From: Halomonas campaniensis
GTDB lineage: Bacteria; Pseudomonadota; Gammaproteobacteria; Pseudomonadales; Halomonadaceae
NCBI RefSeq assembly: GCF_014193375.1
Contig: NZ_JACHZF010000004.1
Location: forward strand, 119,360 to 183,359
Direction: 5' to 3'
Length of the DNA: 64,000 nt
A program made the translations under genes and the position numbers. The notes beneath the pieces were generated by a model. That model was not told the origin of the DNA, searched no databases, and worked only from the letters and a program-made list of their open reading frames with translations. This document shows positions 8,172-21,092 of the stretch, in pieces; position 1 is the first letter of the stretch, and every line of letters begins with the position of its first letter.

Positions 8172-10307
8172 TCAGTTGCCGACGCGCGAGATCCTGCCCA
8201 CGTGGGAGAGGTTTCTCAGCCGCTTGATGATGCGGGCCAGGTGGACGCGATCGCGCACGGACAGGATCAGGTTGACGGTGGCCAGGCGGGCGTCGCGCTC
8301 CTCGATGCCGATGCGCTCGATGTTGGCGTCGGCATCGGTGACCAGGCCGGCCAGCTCGGCCACCAGGCCGCGGCGGCTCTCGACCTCGAGGCGCAGGGCC
8401 ACCGGGAAGTCCTCGGCGATGTCGTCGGACCACTCCAGGGCGAACAGCTTGTCCGGGTCGTTCCTGAGTTCGCCCAGGTTGCGGCACTCGGCACGGTGCA
8501 CCACGATCCCCTTGCCCACCGAGAGGTGGCCGATCACCGGGTCGCCGGGCAGCGGGTGACAGCAGCGGGCGAACTTGATGACCATGCCCTCGGCGCCGCT
8601 GATGACAATGGGCCCGTGGGCGCGTCGCTCGGGCTCGCCCTCGCTACGCGACTCGCCCTGCTGCAGGTCGATCAGGCGGCGTGCCACCACATGGGCGACC
8701 CGAGTGCCGAGGCCGATGGACTCCAGCAGGGCGTCCTCGTTCTTCAGGCCGAGCTCGGCCAGCAGGCTGGCCAGCGGCGCCTCGGGCAGCTCCTCCAGGC
8801 TGGTCTCGAAGTCGGCCAGGGACTTGTTGAGCAGCCGCCGGCCCAGCTGCACCGCCTCGGTGTGCTGCTGGTGCTTGAGCGCATGGCGGATCGCCGAGCG
8901 GGCCTTGGCGGTCACCACGAAGTTGAGCCAGGCCAGGTTGGGGCGCCCCCCCGGGGCGGTGATGATTTCCAGGGTCTGGCCGCTCTCCAGGCGGGTGGAG
9001 AGCGGGGCCAGGTGGCGATCGATGCGGCAGGCGATGGTGCCGTTGCCGATGTCGGTATGCACCGAATAGGCGAAGTCGATCACCGTGGCCCCCTGGGGCA
9101 GCTCCATGATGTCGCCCTTGGGGGTGAACACGTAGATGTCGTCGGGGAAGAGGTCGTTCTTGACGTGCTCGATGAACTCCAGGGAGTCGCCGGCGTGGCG
9201 CTGCATCTCCAGCAGCCCCTTGATCCACGAGCGGGCCCGGGCGTGGCTGCCCTCGGCGATGGGGTGCTGGGTCTGGCCGGCCTTGTAGAGCCAGTGGGCG
9301 GCGATGCCGTTGTTGGCCATGGCCTCCATCTCGCGGGTGCGGATCTGCACCTCGATGGGCATGCCGCCGCTGCCGAACAGGGTGGTGTGCAGGCTCTGGT
9401 AGCCGTTGGCCTTGGGGATGGCGATGTAGTCCTTGAAGCGCCCGGGCACCGGCTTGTAGAGGTTGTGCACCACGCCGAGGATGCGGTAGCAGCTGTCGAC
9501 GTCGTCGCAGATGATGCGGAAGCCGAAGACATCCATGATCTCGGCAAACGACTTGCGCTGGTCGCGCATCTTCTTGTAGATCGACAGCAGGTGCTTCTGG
9601 CGGCCGATCACCGTGCCCGGCAGTCCCTCGTCGTCGAGGCTCTGCTGCAGGGCGTTCTGGACCTGCCGGATCGCCGAACGGCGGTGGCCGCGGGCGCTGG
9701 AGACGGCGCGCTTGATGCGCTCGGCGCGCATCGGGTGCAGCGCCTGGAAGGAGAGGTCCTCGAGCTCGACGCGGATGGTGTTGATGCCCAGCCGGCTGGC
9801 GATGCGGGCATAGATCTCGAGGGTCTCGCGGGCGATGCGGCGCTTCTTCTCGGGGCGCAGGGCGCCCAGGGTGCGCATGTTATGCAGCCGATCGGCCAGC
9901 TTGACGATGATCACCCGGATGTCCCGGGACATCGCCAGCACCATCTTCTGGAAGTTCTCGGCCTGGGCGACCGCCTTGTCCTCGAAGGTGATCTGGGTCA
10001 GCTTGGAGACACCGTCGACCAGCTCCGCCACGGGCTTGCCGAACTGTTCGGCCAGGGCCTCCTTGCCGACGCCGGTGTCCTCGATCACGTCATGCAGCAT
10101 GGCTGCCATCAGGCTCTGATGGTCCATGTGCATGTTGGCCAGGATATTGGCCACGGCGAGGGGGTGGGTCACATAGGGTTCGCCGGAGCGCCGGCGCTGG
10201 CCGTCGTGGGCCTGCTCGGCGTAGTAGAAGGCGCGCTTGACCTGCTGGATCTCGTTCTGGGGGAGGTAGCCGCCGAGACGGTCGGCCAGGTCATCGATCG
10301 TGAACAT
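8172..10307 (-). CDS. spoT: bifunctional (p)ppGpp synthase/hydrolase SpoT
   Basis: A 711-residue RelA/SpoT homologue. The N-terminal HD hydrolase domain has the intact HDVIED motif (His72, Asp73), so it should degrade (p)ppGpp. The synthetase domain follows (about 200-350, with GYQSLHTTL), then the TGS domain (FTPKGDIMELPQGAT, about 385-445) and a C-terminal ACT/RRM domain ending LRNLSHVGRISRVGN. It is the long SpoT type expected in gammaproteobacteria, controlling growth under carbon, iron and fatty acid limitation. It is the last gene of the rpoZ-spoT unit; only 66 bases separate it from rpoZ. Confidence 0.96.
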   Translation of the reverse strand: MFTIDDLADRLGGYLPQNEIQQVKRAFYYAEQAHDGQRRRSGEPYVTHPLAVANILANMHMDHQSLMAAMLHDVIEDTGVGKEALAEQFGKPVAELVDGVSKLTQITFEDKAVAQAENFQKMVLAMSRDIRVIIVKLADRLHNMRTLGALRPEKKRRIARETLEIYARIASRLGINTIRVELEDLSFQALHPMRAERIKRAVSSARGHRRSAIRQVQNALQQSLDDEGLPGTVIGRQKHLLSIYKKMRDQRKSFAEIMDVFGFRIICDDVDSCYRILGVVHNLYKPVPGRFKDYIAIPKANGYQSLHTTLFGSGGMPIEVQIRTREMEAMANNGIAAHWLYKAGQTQHPIAEGSHARARSWIKGLLEMQRHAGDSLEFIEHVKNDLFPDDIYVFTPKGDIMELPQGATVIDFAYSVHTDIGNGTIACRIDRHLAPLSTRLESGQTLEIITAPGGRPNLAWLNFVVTAKARSAIRHALKHQQHTEAVQLGRRLLNKSLADFETSLEELPEAPLASLLAELGLKNEDALLESIGLGTRVAHVVARRLIDLQQGESRSEGEPERRAHGPIVISGAEGMVIKFARCCHPLPGDPVIGHLSVGKGIVVHRAECRNLGELRNDPDKLFALEWSDDIAEDFPVALRLEVESRRGLVAELAGLVTDADANIERIGIEERDARLATVNLILSVRDRVHLARIIKRLRNLSHVGRISRVGN

Positions 10308-10373
10308 GCAGCGCGCCCTGACTCCTGCGTGAGTGCCCTGGAAGGGAAGGCGGCGGGAAGCCGTCGTGCGGGA

Positions 10374-10634
10374 TCACTCCTCGGCGCCGGCCCCGTAGTG
10401 CGGCTCGCGGATGACGCGCACCGGCGCCTCGACCGGCTCGTCGAGCACGCTCTCGTCGACCAGGCCGGCGGCGATCTCGCGCAGCGCCACCACGGTGGCC
10501 TTGTCGTTCTCCCAGGGTAGCTGGGCGTCACGGGAGCCGCGGGCCAGCTGGCGCGCGCGCTGGGTGGAGATCATCACCAGCTTGAAGCGGTTCTCGACGT
10601 TTTCCAGACAATCTTCGACTGTGACTCGCGCCAT
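10374..10634 (-). CDS. rpoZ: RNA polymerase omega subunit
   Basis: An 86-residue omega subunit, which clasps the beta-prime C-terminus and helps form a ppGpp site on RNA polymerase. The family start [20 protein letters not shown] is complete, with ARQLARGSR and [10 protein letters not shown] in the core. Position between gmk and spoT is the conserved proteobacterial order. The C-terminal tail is acidic and variable, as usual. Confidence 0.95.
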   Translation of the reverse strand: MARVTVEDCLENVENRFKLVMISTQRARQLARGSRDAQLPWENDKATVVALREIAAGLVDESVLDEPVEAPVRVIREPHYGAGAEE

Positions 10635-10775
10635 GGATGTCTTCCTGCAGCTGACGGGGAACCGCCTAAGCCCCTGCGAGGCACGCGGGGCGGAGATTCC
10701 ACCAATGGATAGACCCGATAGGTTACTCGACGCCCGGTTGCCGTGACAAGCGCTGCAGTGCAGCGCCTGTGCGGC

Positions 10776-14529
<3,754 letters not shown>

Positions 14530-14564
14530 GACCTCTCCTGCGTATGACCTGGCGTCCCTGTGCC

Positions 14565-14652
14565 CTGTCAAATGACGATTATTTAATAAGTTATTGTTTT
14601 TATTTTTTTATCGCCTGTCTCCGTCCCTGTGAAGGGGACACTGTCAAATGAC
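14565..14652. repeat. direct repeats flanking an AT-rich block upstream of hsdR
   Basis: CTGTCAAATGAC occurs at 14565-14576 and 14641-14652, each preceded by GTCCCTGTG, giving two imperfect copies of one longer unit. On the minus strand both copies contain TTGACA. Between them is an AT-rich run (14578-14612) and a small hairpin GTCCC/GGGAC (14623-14639). This may be an hsdR promoter region or a remnant of a REP-like element. Confidence 0.45.
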
Positions 14653-14722
14653 CATCAAATGAGATGGTTCCGCTTCCCCTGGCGCTTCGAGGGTAACGCC
14701 TGGCGTATCGGTCTGGCCGGAG

Positions 14723-14760
14723 AATGTCTAGAAATGTCTAGCCGTCAGCGCCTAGACATT
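14723..14760. repeat. triple AATGTCTAG repeat at the end of the AlbA_2 gene
   Basis: AATGTCTAG is present twice in direct order (14723-14731, 14733-14741) and once inverted (14752-14760). The inverted pair can form a 9-bp hairpin that includes the stop codon of the AlbA_2 gene. It could be a transcript-end structure or a protein site. Confidence 0.45.
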
Positions 14761-16388
14761 CGCCACCGCTTGCCAACTGGTTCGATAACACCTTGATTCT
14801 TTAGGGATTGAAGCAGGTTCTTCACCTTGTTGCTCTTCTGCTTGTCACTCAGGATGTCTGGCAGGATGTCTAGGAGCAAGCCGTCGATATCCTTTCGCCT
14901 GGCTTCGCCGAACTGCTCGATGAGGTTGCATATCATCTGCTTGTACTGCTGGTCGCTGAGGCCACGGTTGCGGATGTACTGGGCCTTCTCGTCGCTTTGC
15001 CTGGCCACCTGCGCCGAGATATGCAGGTTGGGCTTGCGGCCCTCGATCAGCCCCTGGCGCCGGAGGTGCCTGGCCTGCTCGTCCGTCAGTGGCTTTCGCT
15101 TCTGCACGCGGTCGAGCAGGATGATGTCGTCCAGCGTCAGGTTGGGAAGCTCCGCCAGCTTCCTGGCGTAGTTGAGGTCGACCACGCGGCCGGTGATGGT
15201 CACCTGGACACGGTCGCGGTCCAGTTCATACTCCGGCAGGGGGAAGAAGCGCTGCTTCTGGATGATGAACATCTTGCGGATGCCGCTGCCGATGGTGTCG
15301 ATCATGTTGAGGTTGACCATGGCATCGGTGAGGAATCGGTTGCGGTAGCGTGACTCCGGCGCATCCGCGTGGATGACCTGCTCCACCGAGCCGGGTATGA
15401 AGCGGCCCGGGTTGCTGAAGCACAGCCGCCCATCCTCGAACTCCACCACCGTCACCTTGCCGCCCAGCTCGTAGTTCTGGTGCGCGATGGCATTGTTGAG
15501 CGCCTCACGAATGATGAAGGGGTCGTACTGGTCGACCTCTTCGGGGAAGAGGCTGTCATCCGCCATGTAGCGATACTTCAGGTTGCGGATCTTGCGGTAG
15601 ACCCGCTCGGCGCCGATGAGCAGCGGGCAGCCGAAATGTTCGTAGTCCCGCTCCAGCCCGTCACGGTCCTTGAGGATCCAGGAGATGGTGGGGGTAGCAG
15701 GGTTGAGCCAGTGGGCGGCTTCCGGCTTGCCCAGCAGCAGGATGGCGGTGCGCGTGATCTGCCCCCGGATGGTGAGCCTGGCCTTGTTGAGGAAGGTGGT
15801 GTCGTCCCAGTCCGTCAGGTCATCGGCGAGCCGGGGGTGCTTGGTGGCGAACTCCTCGCGGGCCAGGGCGATGGCGTCCTGGCTGAGGTCGTCGAGGGTG
15901 GCGTCGTGGCAGACCGCCGCGCTCCAGTCGTGCTGCCGGCTCTGGTAGCGAATCCGCTCGATCTCGTCGATGGAGAGCGGGCCGAGTGACTCGCCGTCGC
16001 GCCCGTAGTAGTGGCCGTTCCACGCCACCGGCATGCCCTGGGGCGCGGCCGGAATCTCGAACAGCAGCACCCGTCCGTCGGCATGCTGAACGGTATGGAT
16101 CTCGATGAAGGTCAGGCGGTGGGTGGTCTTGTCGGCGACCTCCTTCTTCAGCGACTGGAGCTCCCGGTGGCTCTCGCGGAAGTGGGTGCCGACCACCCGA
16201 TGGTTGTCCTTCACCCCGAACACGAGCCAGGCGCTGGGCAGGCCCTTGAGATTGGCCTCGTTGCTCAGCGCCGAGACATACCGGCCGAGCTTGTCGAAGC
16301 TGTAGGCGTTCTTCGCCTCCTTGAACTCGACGATCTCGCTTTCGCCCGTGCCGTCGAGGAGCTGCTGAAGCCGGTGTTCGGGTTGCAT
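14745..16388 (-). CDS. AlbA_2 / HATPase domain protein embedded in the hsd operon
   Basis: A 547-residue protein of the Schlafen AlbA_2 type, often mislabelled RecG-like helicase. The N-terminal AlbA_2 domain (about 10-140) starts with ESEIVEFKEAKN and includes ALSNEANLKGLPSAWLVFGV. A C-terminal ATP-binding HATPase_c_4 region follows (about 280-390, REALNNAIAHQNYELGG, then GSGIRKMF). The end is winged-helix-like with QSDEKAQYIRNRGLSD. No helicase motifs are present. The start ATG shares one base with the hsdS stop, so it belongs to the hsd operon. Genes of this class recur in type I loci, but their job (regulation, anti-phage effector or restriction alleviation) is not settled. Confidence 0.8.
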   Translation of the reverse strand: MQPEHRLQQLLDGTGESEIVEFKEAKNAYSFDKLGRYVSALSNEANLKGLPSAWLVFGVKDNHRVVGTHFRESHRELQSLKKEVADKTTHRLTFIEIHTVQHADGRVLLFEIPAAPQGMPVAWNGHYYGRDGESLGPLSIDEIERIRYQSRQHDWSAAVCHDATLDDLSQDAIALAREEFATKHPRLADDLTDWDDTTFLNKARLTIRGQITRTAILLLGKPEAAHWLNPATPTISWILKDRDGLERDYEHFGCPLLIGAERVYRKIRNLKYRYMADDSLFPEEVDQYDPFIIREALNNAIAHQNYELGGKVTVVEFEDGRLCFSNPGRFIPGSVEQVIHADAPESRYRNRFLTDAMVNLNMIDTIGSGIRKMFIIQKQRFFPLPEYELDRDRVQVTITGRVVDLNYARKLAELPNLTLDDIILLDRVQKRKPLTDEQARHLRRQGLIEGRKPNLHISAQVARQSDEKAQYIRNRGLSDQQYKQMICNLIEQFGEARRKDIDGLLLDILPDILSDKQKSNKVKNLLQSLKNQGVIEPVGKRWRMSRR

Positions 16389-17683
16389 CAGGCCAACGCC
16401 TCCTGCCGGGCGGGATCCTCCACGCCGGGCACCCGGATCTTGCCGGTGACGGCGCTATCGATCAGGGTGGCTCGGTACTCCTTGAGGCGTTCGATCTGGC
16501 GTTGGAAGAGGGAAATAGCCCTGTCGATCCGGGTCGATTCCTGGTCGATATGTTGAACGATACGATCCTGTTCATCGAGCGGAGGAAGGAGGGTGAGCAT
16601 TTGCTTGAACTCTTGCCAGTAGAGTCGCTTGCGAAAATCGGTGATGCCCTTGGAGTGGCGGTCCATCTGGTGGATGAAGAGCGGCGTCCGGTAAAGGTAC
16701 TCGAAGAATTTTGGCCGAATCCTGGAATCCGGAATTGCCACTGTGTAGGCCGGGCTTACCATACCTGTCGTCGTCACGGCACCGATGGCACCTTGCCAGG
16801 CGCGCATCATGTTGTAGACGATATCACCGGGCTGGACGAGGCTGTACTTGGTTTGATCCTCGATCTTGACGCGACCTCTCAGGTTCTCGCCTTCGCTTAG
16901 CTCGCCGGCAGATACGCCGGAACGAATGGATACGGTGAGAAGCGGCAAGCTTTCCTTGCCAGGCTCGACACGCTCGGTAAAGAGGGTGCGATTATGGCTG
17001 ATTCCCCAGTGCTGCGGTATCTCTCCAATCCACTCAATACCGGAATCCCGCATGGGCGCATCCGGATCGAGCCCACGGGTAACGGCATTCTGAATCAGGG
17101 ATTGCTTGCGCTCCTTTAGCAGGGAGATCTGCATTTCCTTGGTTCTTATTGTTTTAGATATTTTATTGGTTTGCTTATCGATGAAGCCGACAATTTTTTC
17201 TTGTTCACTTGGGTTGATAGGGAAGCAAACAGAGAAGTCTTTGATTAGCGGAAGTCTCAGGCTGTCAACAGTTGATTTTGCTGAGCCCAGCAATGCTACG
17301 TTGTAAAACTTTGAGGAGATATAGTGAAAAAGATACTTTCCTGAAGCTATCTTAAAGTCACTGAATTTATAGACCCTTTGGTGGTAGTCAAATTTGCCAT
17401 TTATGTAATGGTAAACCTTTCCTACTCCAGCACCGTCGCCTGCAGTTAATATGGCTTCGCCATCATAAGAGTAGGTGTCAATTTTTTCAGGAATTTGAGA
17501 TCTGACAAAGAAAGGGTATGATCCACCATCCCTCCGGTCTTCCGTGTTCCGATCCCCTGTCTTTATGGAGCAAAGAAACTTAAGACGCAATAATTTCCAG
17601 TGGTTCGGATAGCCTCCAATCCACGAAACTTGAGAATCCTTGTGGTATGTATAATCTTTTATTTGAGAGAGCGATTTATTCAC
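16388..17683 (-). CDS. hsdS: type I specificity subunit HsdS
   Basis: A 431-residue subunit that recognises a bipartite DNA target. Two target recognition domains (about 10-175 and 220-390) are each followed by a conserved coiled-coil spacer (KERKQSLIQNAVTRGLDP and LKEYRATLIDSAVTGKI). The start is the GTG overlapping the hsdM stop by eight bases (GTGAATAA). DNA coding for the first recognition domain (17100-17690) is conspicuously AT-rich against the rest of the gene, while the second half has the genome's usual composition, a sign of domain exchange. The target cannot be read from sequence. Confidence 0.93.
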   Translation of the reverse strand: MNKSLSQIKDYTYHKDSQVSWIGGYPNHWKLLRLKFLCSIKTGDRNTEDRRDGGSYPFFVRSQIPEKIDTYSYDGEAILTAGDGAGVGKVYHYINGKFDYHQRVYKFSDFKIASGKYLFHYISSKFYNVALLGSAKSTVDSLRLPLIKDFSVCFPINPSEQEKIVGFIDKQTNKISKTIRTKEMQISLLKERKQSLIQNAVTRGLDPDAPMRDSGIEWIGEIPQHWGISHNRTLFTERVEPGKESLPLLTVSIRSGVSAGELSEGENLRGRVKIEDQTKYSLVQPGDIVYNMMRAWQGAIGAVTTTGMVSPAYTVAIPDSRIRPKFFEYLYRTPLFIHQMDRHSKGITDFRKRLYWQEFKQMLTLLPPLDEQDRIVQHIDQESTRIDRAISLFQRQIERLKEYRATLIDSAVTGKIRVPGVEDPARQEALA

Positions 17684-20057
17684 TTTTCACCCCCGAAAAA
17701 TCTTCAACCTCAATACCCAGAATATCGGCAATCAGCCCTTCCGCCTGCTGCTCCAGCGCCACGATATCGCGGGCGACTTCCTCCATGCTGCGCAGCGGCT
17801 GGTGCTTGTAGAAATACTTGTTGAAGCTGATCTCGTAGCCAATCCTCACCGATGCCATGTTGATCCAGGCTTCCGGTACGTGGGGCTTGACCTCGTCCAG
17901 GAAGAAGCCGTGGATGCTCTGGTCGAGAGGAATGCTCTCGCTGTCGCGTAGCTCCGCGCTCGCTTCAAAGATGACATATTCGCCAGGCTTGCCGGTCGGG
18001 GTGTAGCCGAAGTCGGGCAGATCCTCCTCCCGGCAGCCCAGGAACGCGAGGCGCTGGGCGAGTGCCTCGCCGGTCAGCTTCACGGTCTGCTTGATGACCT
18101 TCTCGGCGTCCTCGCTGTACCAGCTCATGGCATTGAGGATGGCGCCCTTGTCGCCGGCGGAGAGCTTGATGTCTTTCCGCTTGGCTAGCGCCTTGAACTC
18201 CTGCTCCGCCAGCGACTTGAAACGGTTGTAGTCGTTGAACTCCTCGGTACCGATGACCGCCATCAGCTCACGGGCGGCGCTGACCAGGGCGAGGTGTTTC
18301 TGCCAGGTGGCCTCATCCAGCAGCTTCCTGCGCTGTTTGGCATTGAGGCCGAGCTCCTGCTCCTCGCACCAGGCGAGGGTCGCCTTCTCGTGCTCCTTGA
18401 GGGTGCCGGGCTCGTAGAGCGTGTCGCCCCACTGCGCATAGGCCCATGCCATGGGCTCGCGCAGGGCCTTGTCGAAGCGCAGGGTCTCGATGCGCTCGGC
18501 GCTGAACTGCGCCTTGCGTCGGTCGGGGCGTTCGATGGTGACCTTGTGGTAGCCGAAGTCACGGTTGTCGAAGACCTGGGCGGCGATGCCGTCGCCTCCC
18601 GCCGGGCGGTCGATGCTTTCCAGCGCCTGATAGCAGCGGGTGATCTCGCCGATATGCTCGGGTGAGAACTCGCAGTTCTTGTTGCCGAGGTTTCGGCGCA
18701 GCTTGCGGTAGAGCAGGCTGGCGTCGATCAGCTGGACCTTGCCGCGGCGCGCTTCGGCCTTGCGGTTGCTGAGCAGCCAGATGTAGGTGGTGATGCCGGT
18801 GTTGTAGAACAGGTTGTTGGGCAGCTGGATGATGGCCTCCAGCAGGTCGTTCTCGATGATGTAGCGGCGAATGTTGCTCTCGCCGCTGCCGGCGTCGCCG
18901 GTGAACAGGCTGGAGCCGTTGTGCACCGAGGCGATGCGAGAGCCCGGGCCGGTCTCGCCGGCCTTCATCTTGCTGATCATCTCCATCAGGAACAGCAGCT
19001 GGCCGTCGCTGGAGCGGGGCGTAGCATCGAGGGTTTCGCGATCGCCCCAGTAATCGGCCAGCGTCACCTTGAAGCGGGGGTCGATGACCTCCTTGCCATC
19101 CTTGATGAACTTCTGCTCGCTGGCCCAGCTCTTGCCGTAGGGTGGGTTGGAGCGATCGCCGGCGAACTCGTCGGTGGAGAGGGTAGAGCCGGAGCGGATG
19201 TTGGCCGGGTCGTTGCCCTTGATCATCATGTCGGACTTGCAGATGGCGTAGGTCTCGTCGTTGATCTCCTTGCCGTAGAGATAGACGTCGCCACTGGCAC
19301 GGATGGCGCCTTCCTCGTCCTTGATGAAGTTCTGGGACTCGGTGAGCATCCCGCCGCTGCCGCAAGCCGGGTCATAGATGGTCATCACCGGGGGCAGGCG
19401 GTCCTTGACGGGGTCGAAGACCAGGTGGGTCATCAGCTCGATCACTTCACGGGGTGTGAAGTGTTCCCCGGCTTCCTCGTTGTTCTCCTCGTTGAACTTG
19501 CGGATCAGCTCCTCGAAGACGTAGCCCATGCCGAGGTTGGAGAGCGCCGGCAGACGGTTGCCGTCCGGGTCCTCGGCGTCTTCGTGGGTCAGGTTGATAT
19601 AGGGCGAGGTGAACTTTTCCAGCACATCCAGCAGCACGTCCTTGCTGGCCATGTGCCGGACCTGGCGGCGCAGGTCGAACTTGTCGATGATTTCCTTGAC
19701 GTTGGGGCTGTACCCCTCGAGGTACTCCTCGACGTTGGCCAGCAGGATCTGCTGGTTGTTGGTGGCCGTCCTGTAGAGCTGGCTCAGGGTCCACTTGCTG
19801 GTGTTGTAGAACACATAGCCGGCGGCTTCACGAAGTCCCGCCTCGTCCGGCTCTGCCAGCTCCAGTTCCTTACGCTGAAAGGCCACTTCCTTCAGCACGT
19901 CGGCCTTGCTTGCCTCCAGCAGGGCGTCGAGCCGGCGTAGTACCACCATCGGCAGGATCACGTCGCGGTACTTGCCTCGCACGTAGACGTCGCGCAGGCA
20001 GTCGTCGGCGATCGACCAGATGAAGGCAACCAGCTTGTTGTGAGCGGCGTGATTCAT
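17676..20057 (-). CDS. hsdM: type I DNA methyltransferase HsdM
   Basis: A 793-residue N6-adenine methyltransferase subunit. An N-terminal helical domain is followed by the AdoMet motif I DPACGSG (229-235), the NPPY catalytic motif (304-307) and the long C-terminal region of the large HsdM type. The residues before NPPY read FAGDRS; homologues have a hydrophobic strand such as FDYML between these and the S of SNPPY, so about five residues seem to be missing in frame. The chosen ATG has AAGGAA upstream; a longer reading into yicC is spurious. It sits 26 bases after the yicC stop and leads the restriction operon. Confidence 0.9.
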   Translation of the reverse strand: MNHAAHNKLVAFIWSIADDCLRDVYVRGKYRDVILPMVVLRRLDALLEASKADVLKEVAFQRKELELAEPDEAGLREAAGYVFYNTSKWTLSQLYRTATNNQQILLANVEEYLEGYSPNVKEIIDKFDLRRQVRHMASKDVLLDVLEKFTSPYINLTHEDAEDPDGNRLPALSNLGMGYVFEELIRKFNEENNEEAGEHFTPREVIELMTHLVFDPVKDRLPPVMTIYDPACGSGGMLTESQNFIKDEEGAIRASGDVYLYGKEINDETYAICKSDMMIKGNDPANIRSGSTLSTDEFAGDRSNPPYGKSWASEQKFIKDGKEVIDPRFKVTLADYWGDRETLDATPRSSDGQLLFLMEMISKMKAGETGPGSRIASVHNGSSLFTGDAGSGESNIRRYIIENDLLEAIIQLPNNLFYNTGITTYIWLLSNRKAEARRGKVQLIDASLLYRKLRRNLGNKNCEFSPEHIGEITRCYQALESIDRPAGGDGIAAQVFDNRDFGYHKVTIERPDRRKAQFSAERIETLRFDKALREPMAWAYAQWGDTLYEPGTLKEHEKATLAWCEEQELGLNAKQRRKLLDEATWQKHLALVSAARELMAVIGTEEFNDYNRFKSLAEQEFKALAKRKDIKLSAGDKGAILNAMSWYSEDAEKVIKQTVKLTGEALAQRLAFLGCREEDLPDFGYTPTGKPGEYVIFEASAELRDSESIPLDQSIHGFFLDEVKPHVPEAWINMASVRIGYEISFNKYFYKHQPLRSMEEVARDIVALEQQAEGLIADILGIEVEDFSGVKSE

Positions 20058-20083
20058 GGTACGAAGATGTTCCTTTCCCTGGT

Positions 20084-20947
20084 TTATTCGATGTTCTGAA
20101 TTTGCTCGCGCATCTGCTCGATCAGTACCTTGAGCTCCACCGCGCAGCGGGTGGTGCTGGCGACCACCGACTTGGAGGAGAGGGTGTTGGCCTCGCGGTT
20201 GAGCTCCTGCATCAGGAAGTCCAGGCGCCGGCCCACCGGGCCCTTCTGGGTCAGCTGGCGCTCCACCTCGGCGACATGGGTGGCGAGCCGGTCGAGCTCC
20301 TCGTCCACGTCCGCCTTCTGGGCGATCAGCGTCAGCTCGGCCTCGAGCCGCTGGGGGTCGAGCTCGGCCTTCACCGATTCGAGGCGTTCCAGCAGCAGGG
20401 CGCGCTGGCGCGCGAGGATCTGCGGCATCAGCCGGCGCACCTCGGCCACCTGGCCGTTCACGGCGGCCAGCCGCTCGCGGATCAGGCCGGCGAGCTTGTC
20501 GCCCTCCCGGGCGCGGCCGGCGATCAGGTCGTCCAGGGTGGCCTGGAAGAGGGCCACGGCGGCGGCCTTGATGGTGTCGAGGTCGGGCCCCTGGCTCTCG
20601 AGCACGCCGGGATGGTCGAGCAGGGCCAGGGCGTCGGGCATGGGGGCGTCGGGCACCGCGTCGCGCACCTCGGCGAGGGCGCGGGCCAGCTCGGCCAGCC
20701 GCTCGCGGCTGACCGCCAGGCCGCCGTCGTCCCGGGCGGGGTCGAAGCGCAGGCTGCACTCCACCTTGCCCCGGGCCAGGCGGGTGCGCAGCGCCTCGCG
20801 GAACAGCGGCTCCAGGTCGCGCAGGCTCTCGGGCAGGCGGAAGTGGGGCTCCAGGTAGCGCTGGTTCACCGAGCGCAGCTCGATCTGCAGGCTGCCCCAG
20901 TCGTCGTCATGGGCCTGGCGTGCGAAGGCGGTCATGCTGTGGACCAT
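20084..20947 (-). CDS. yicC: YicC family endoribonuclease
   Basis: A 287-residue YicC/YloC protein, a family shown to be RNA-cleaving. The N-terminus [11 protein letters not shown] and [12 protein letters not shown] and the C-terminal [26 protein letters not shown] signatures are complete. It is divergent from rph, the conserved arrangement in Pseudomonas and relatives. The downstream neighbour is normally gmk; here hsdM begins 26 bases after the stop, so the hsd operon may be read from the yicC promoter. Confidence 0.92.
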   Translation of the reverse strand: MVHSMTAFARQAHDDDWGSLQIELRSVNQRYLEPHFRLPESLRDLEPLFREALRTRLARGKVECSLRFDPARDDGGLAVSRERLAELARALAEVRDAVPDAPMPDALALLDHPGVLESQGPDLDTIKAAAVALFQATLDDLIAGRAREGDKLAGLIRERLAAVNGQVAEVRRLMPQILARQRALLLERLESVKAELDPQRLEAELTLIAQKADVDEELDRLATHVAEVERQLTQKGPVGRRLDFLMQELNREANTLSSKSVVASTTRCAVELKVLIEQMREQIQNIE

Positions 20948-21092
20948 GAAGGACTCCTGGCGTGGTCGAGGGTCATGGGGAAGCGCGTGGGGGCAGTGTA
21001 ACCGATTCCCCCCCCTCGCGCGGACGGCCAGGGGTGTAGAATGGGCGGCCAGGCGTTCCCGCCACCGTCAATCGATGTTCAAGAGAGGTGTC

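Noticed and set aside
8109..10520. 803-codon open frame opposite spoT
   Set aside because: An artefact of high GC in a conserved gene; Gly/Ala/His-rich with no domain and no ribosome site.
10750..10766. GCGCTG-CAGTG-CAGCGC palindrome after gmk
   Set aside because: A short stem without a T-run; noted with gmk but not called as a terminator.
20058..20759. Upstream extension of HsdM through yicC
   Set aside because: The added part is an out-of-frame reading of yicC; true HsdM starts at MNHAAHNKLVAF.
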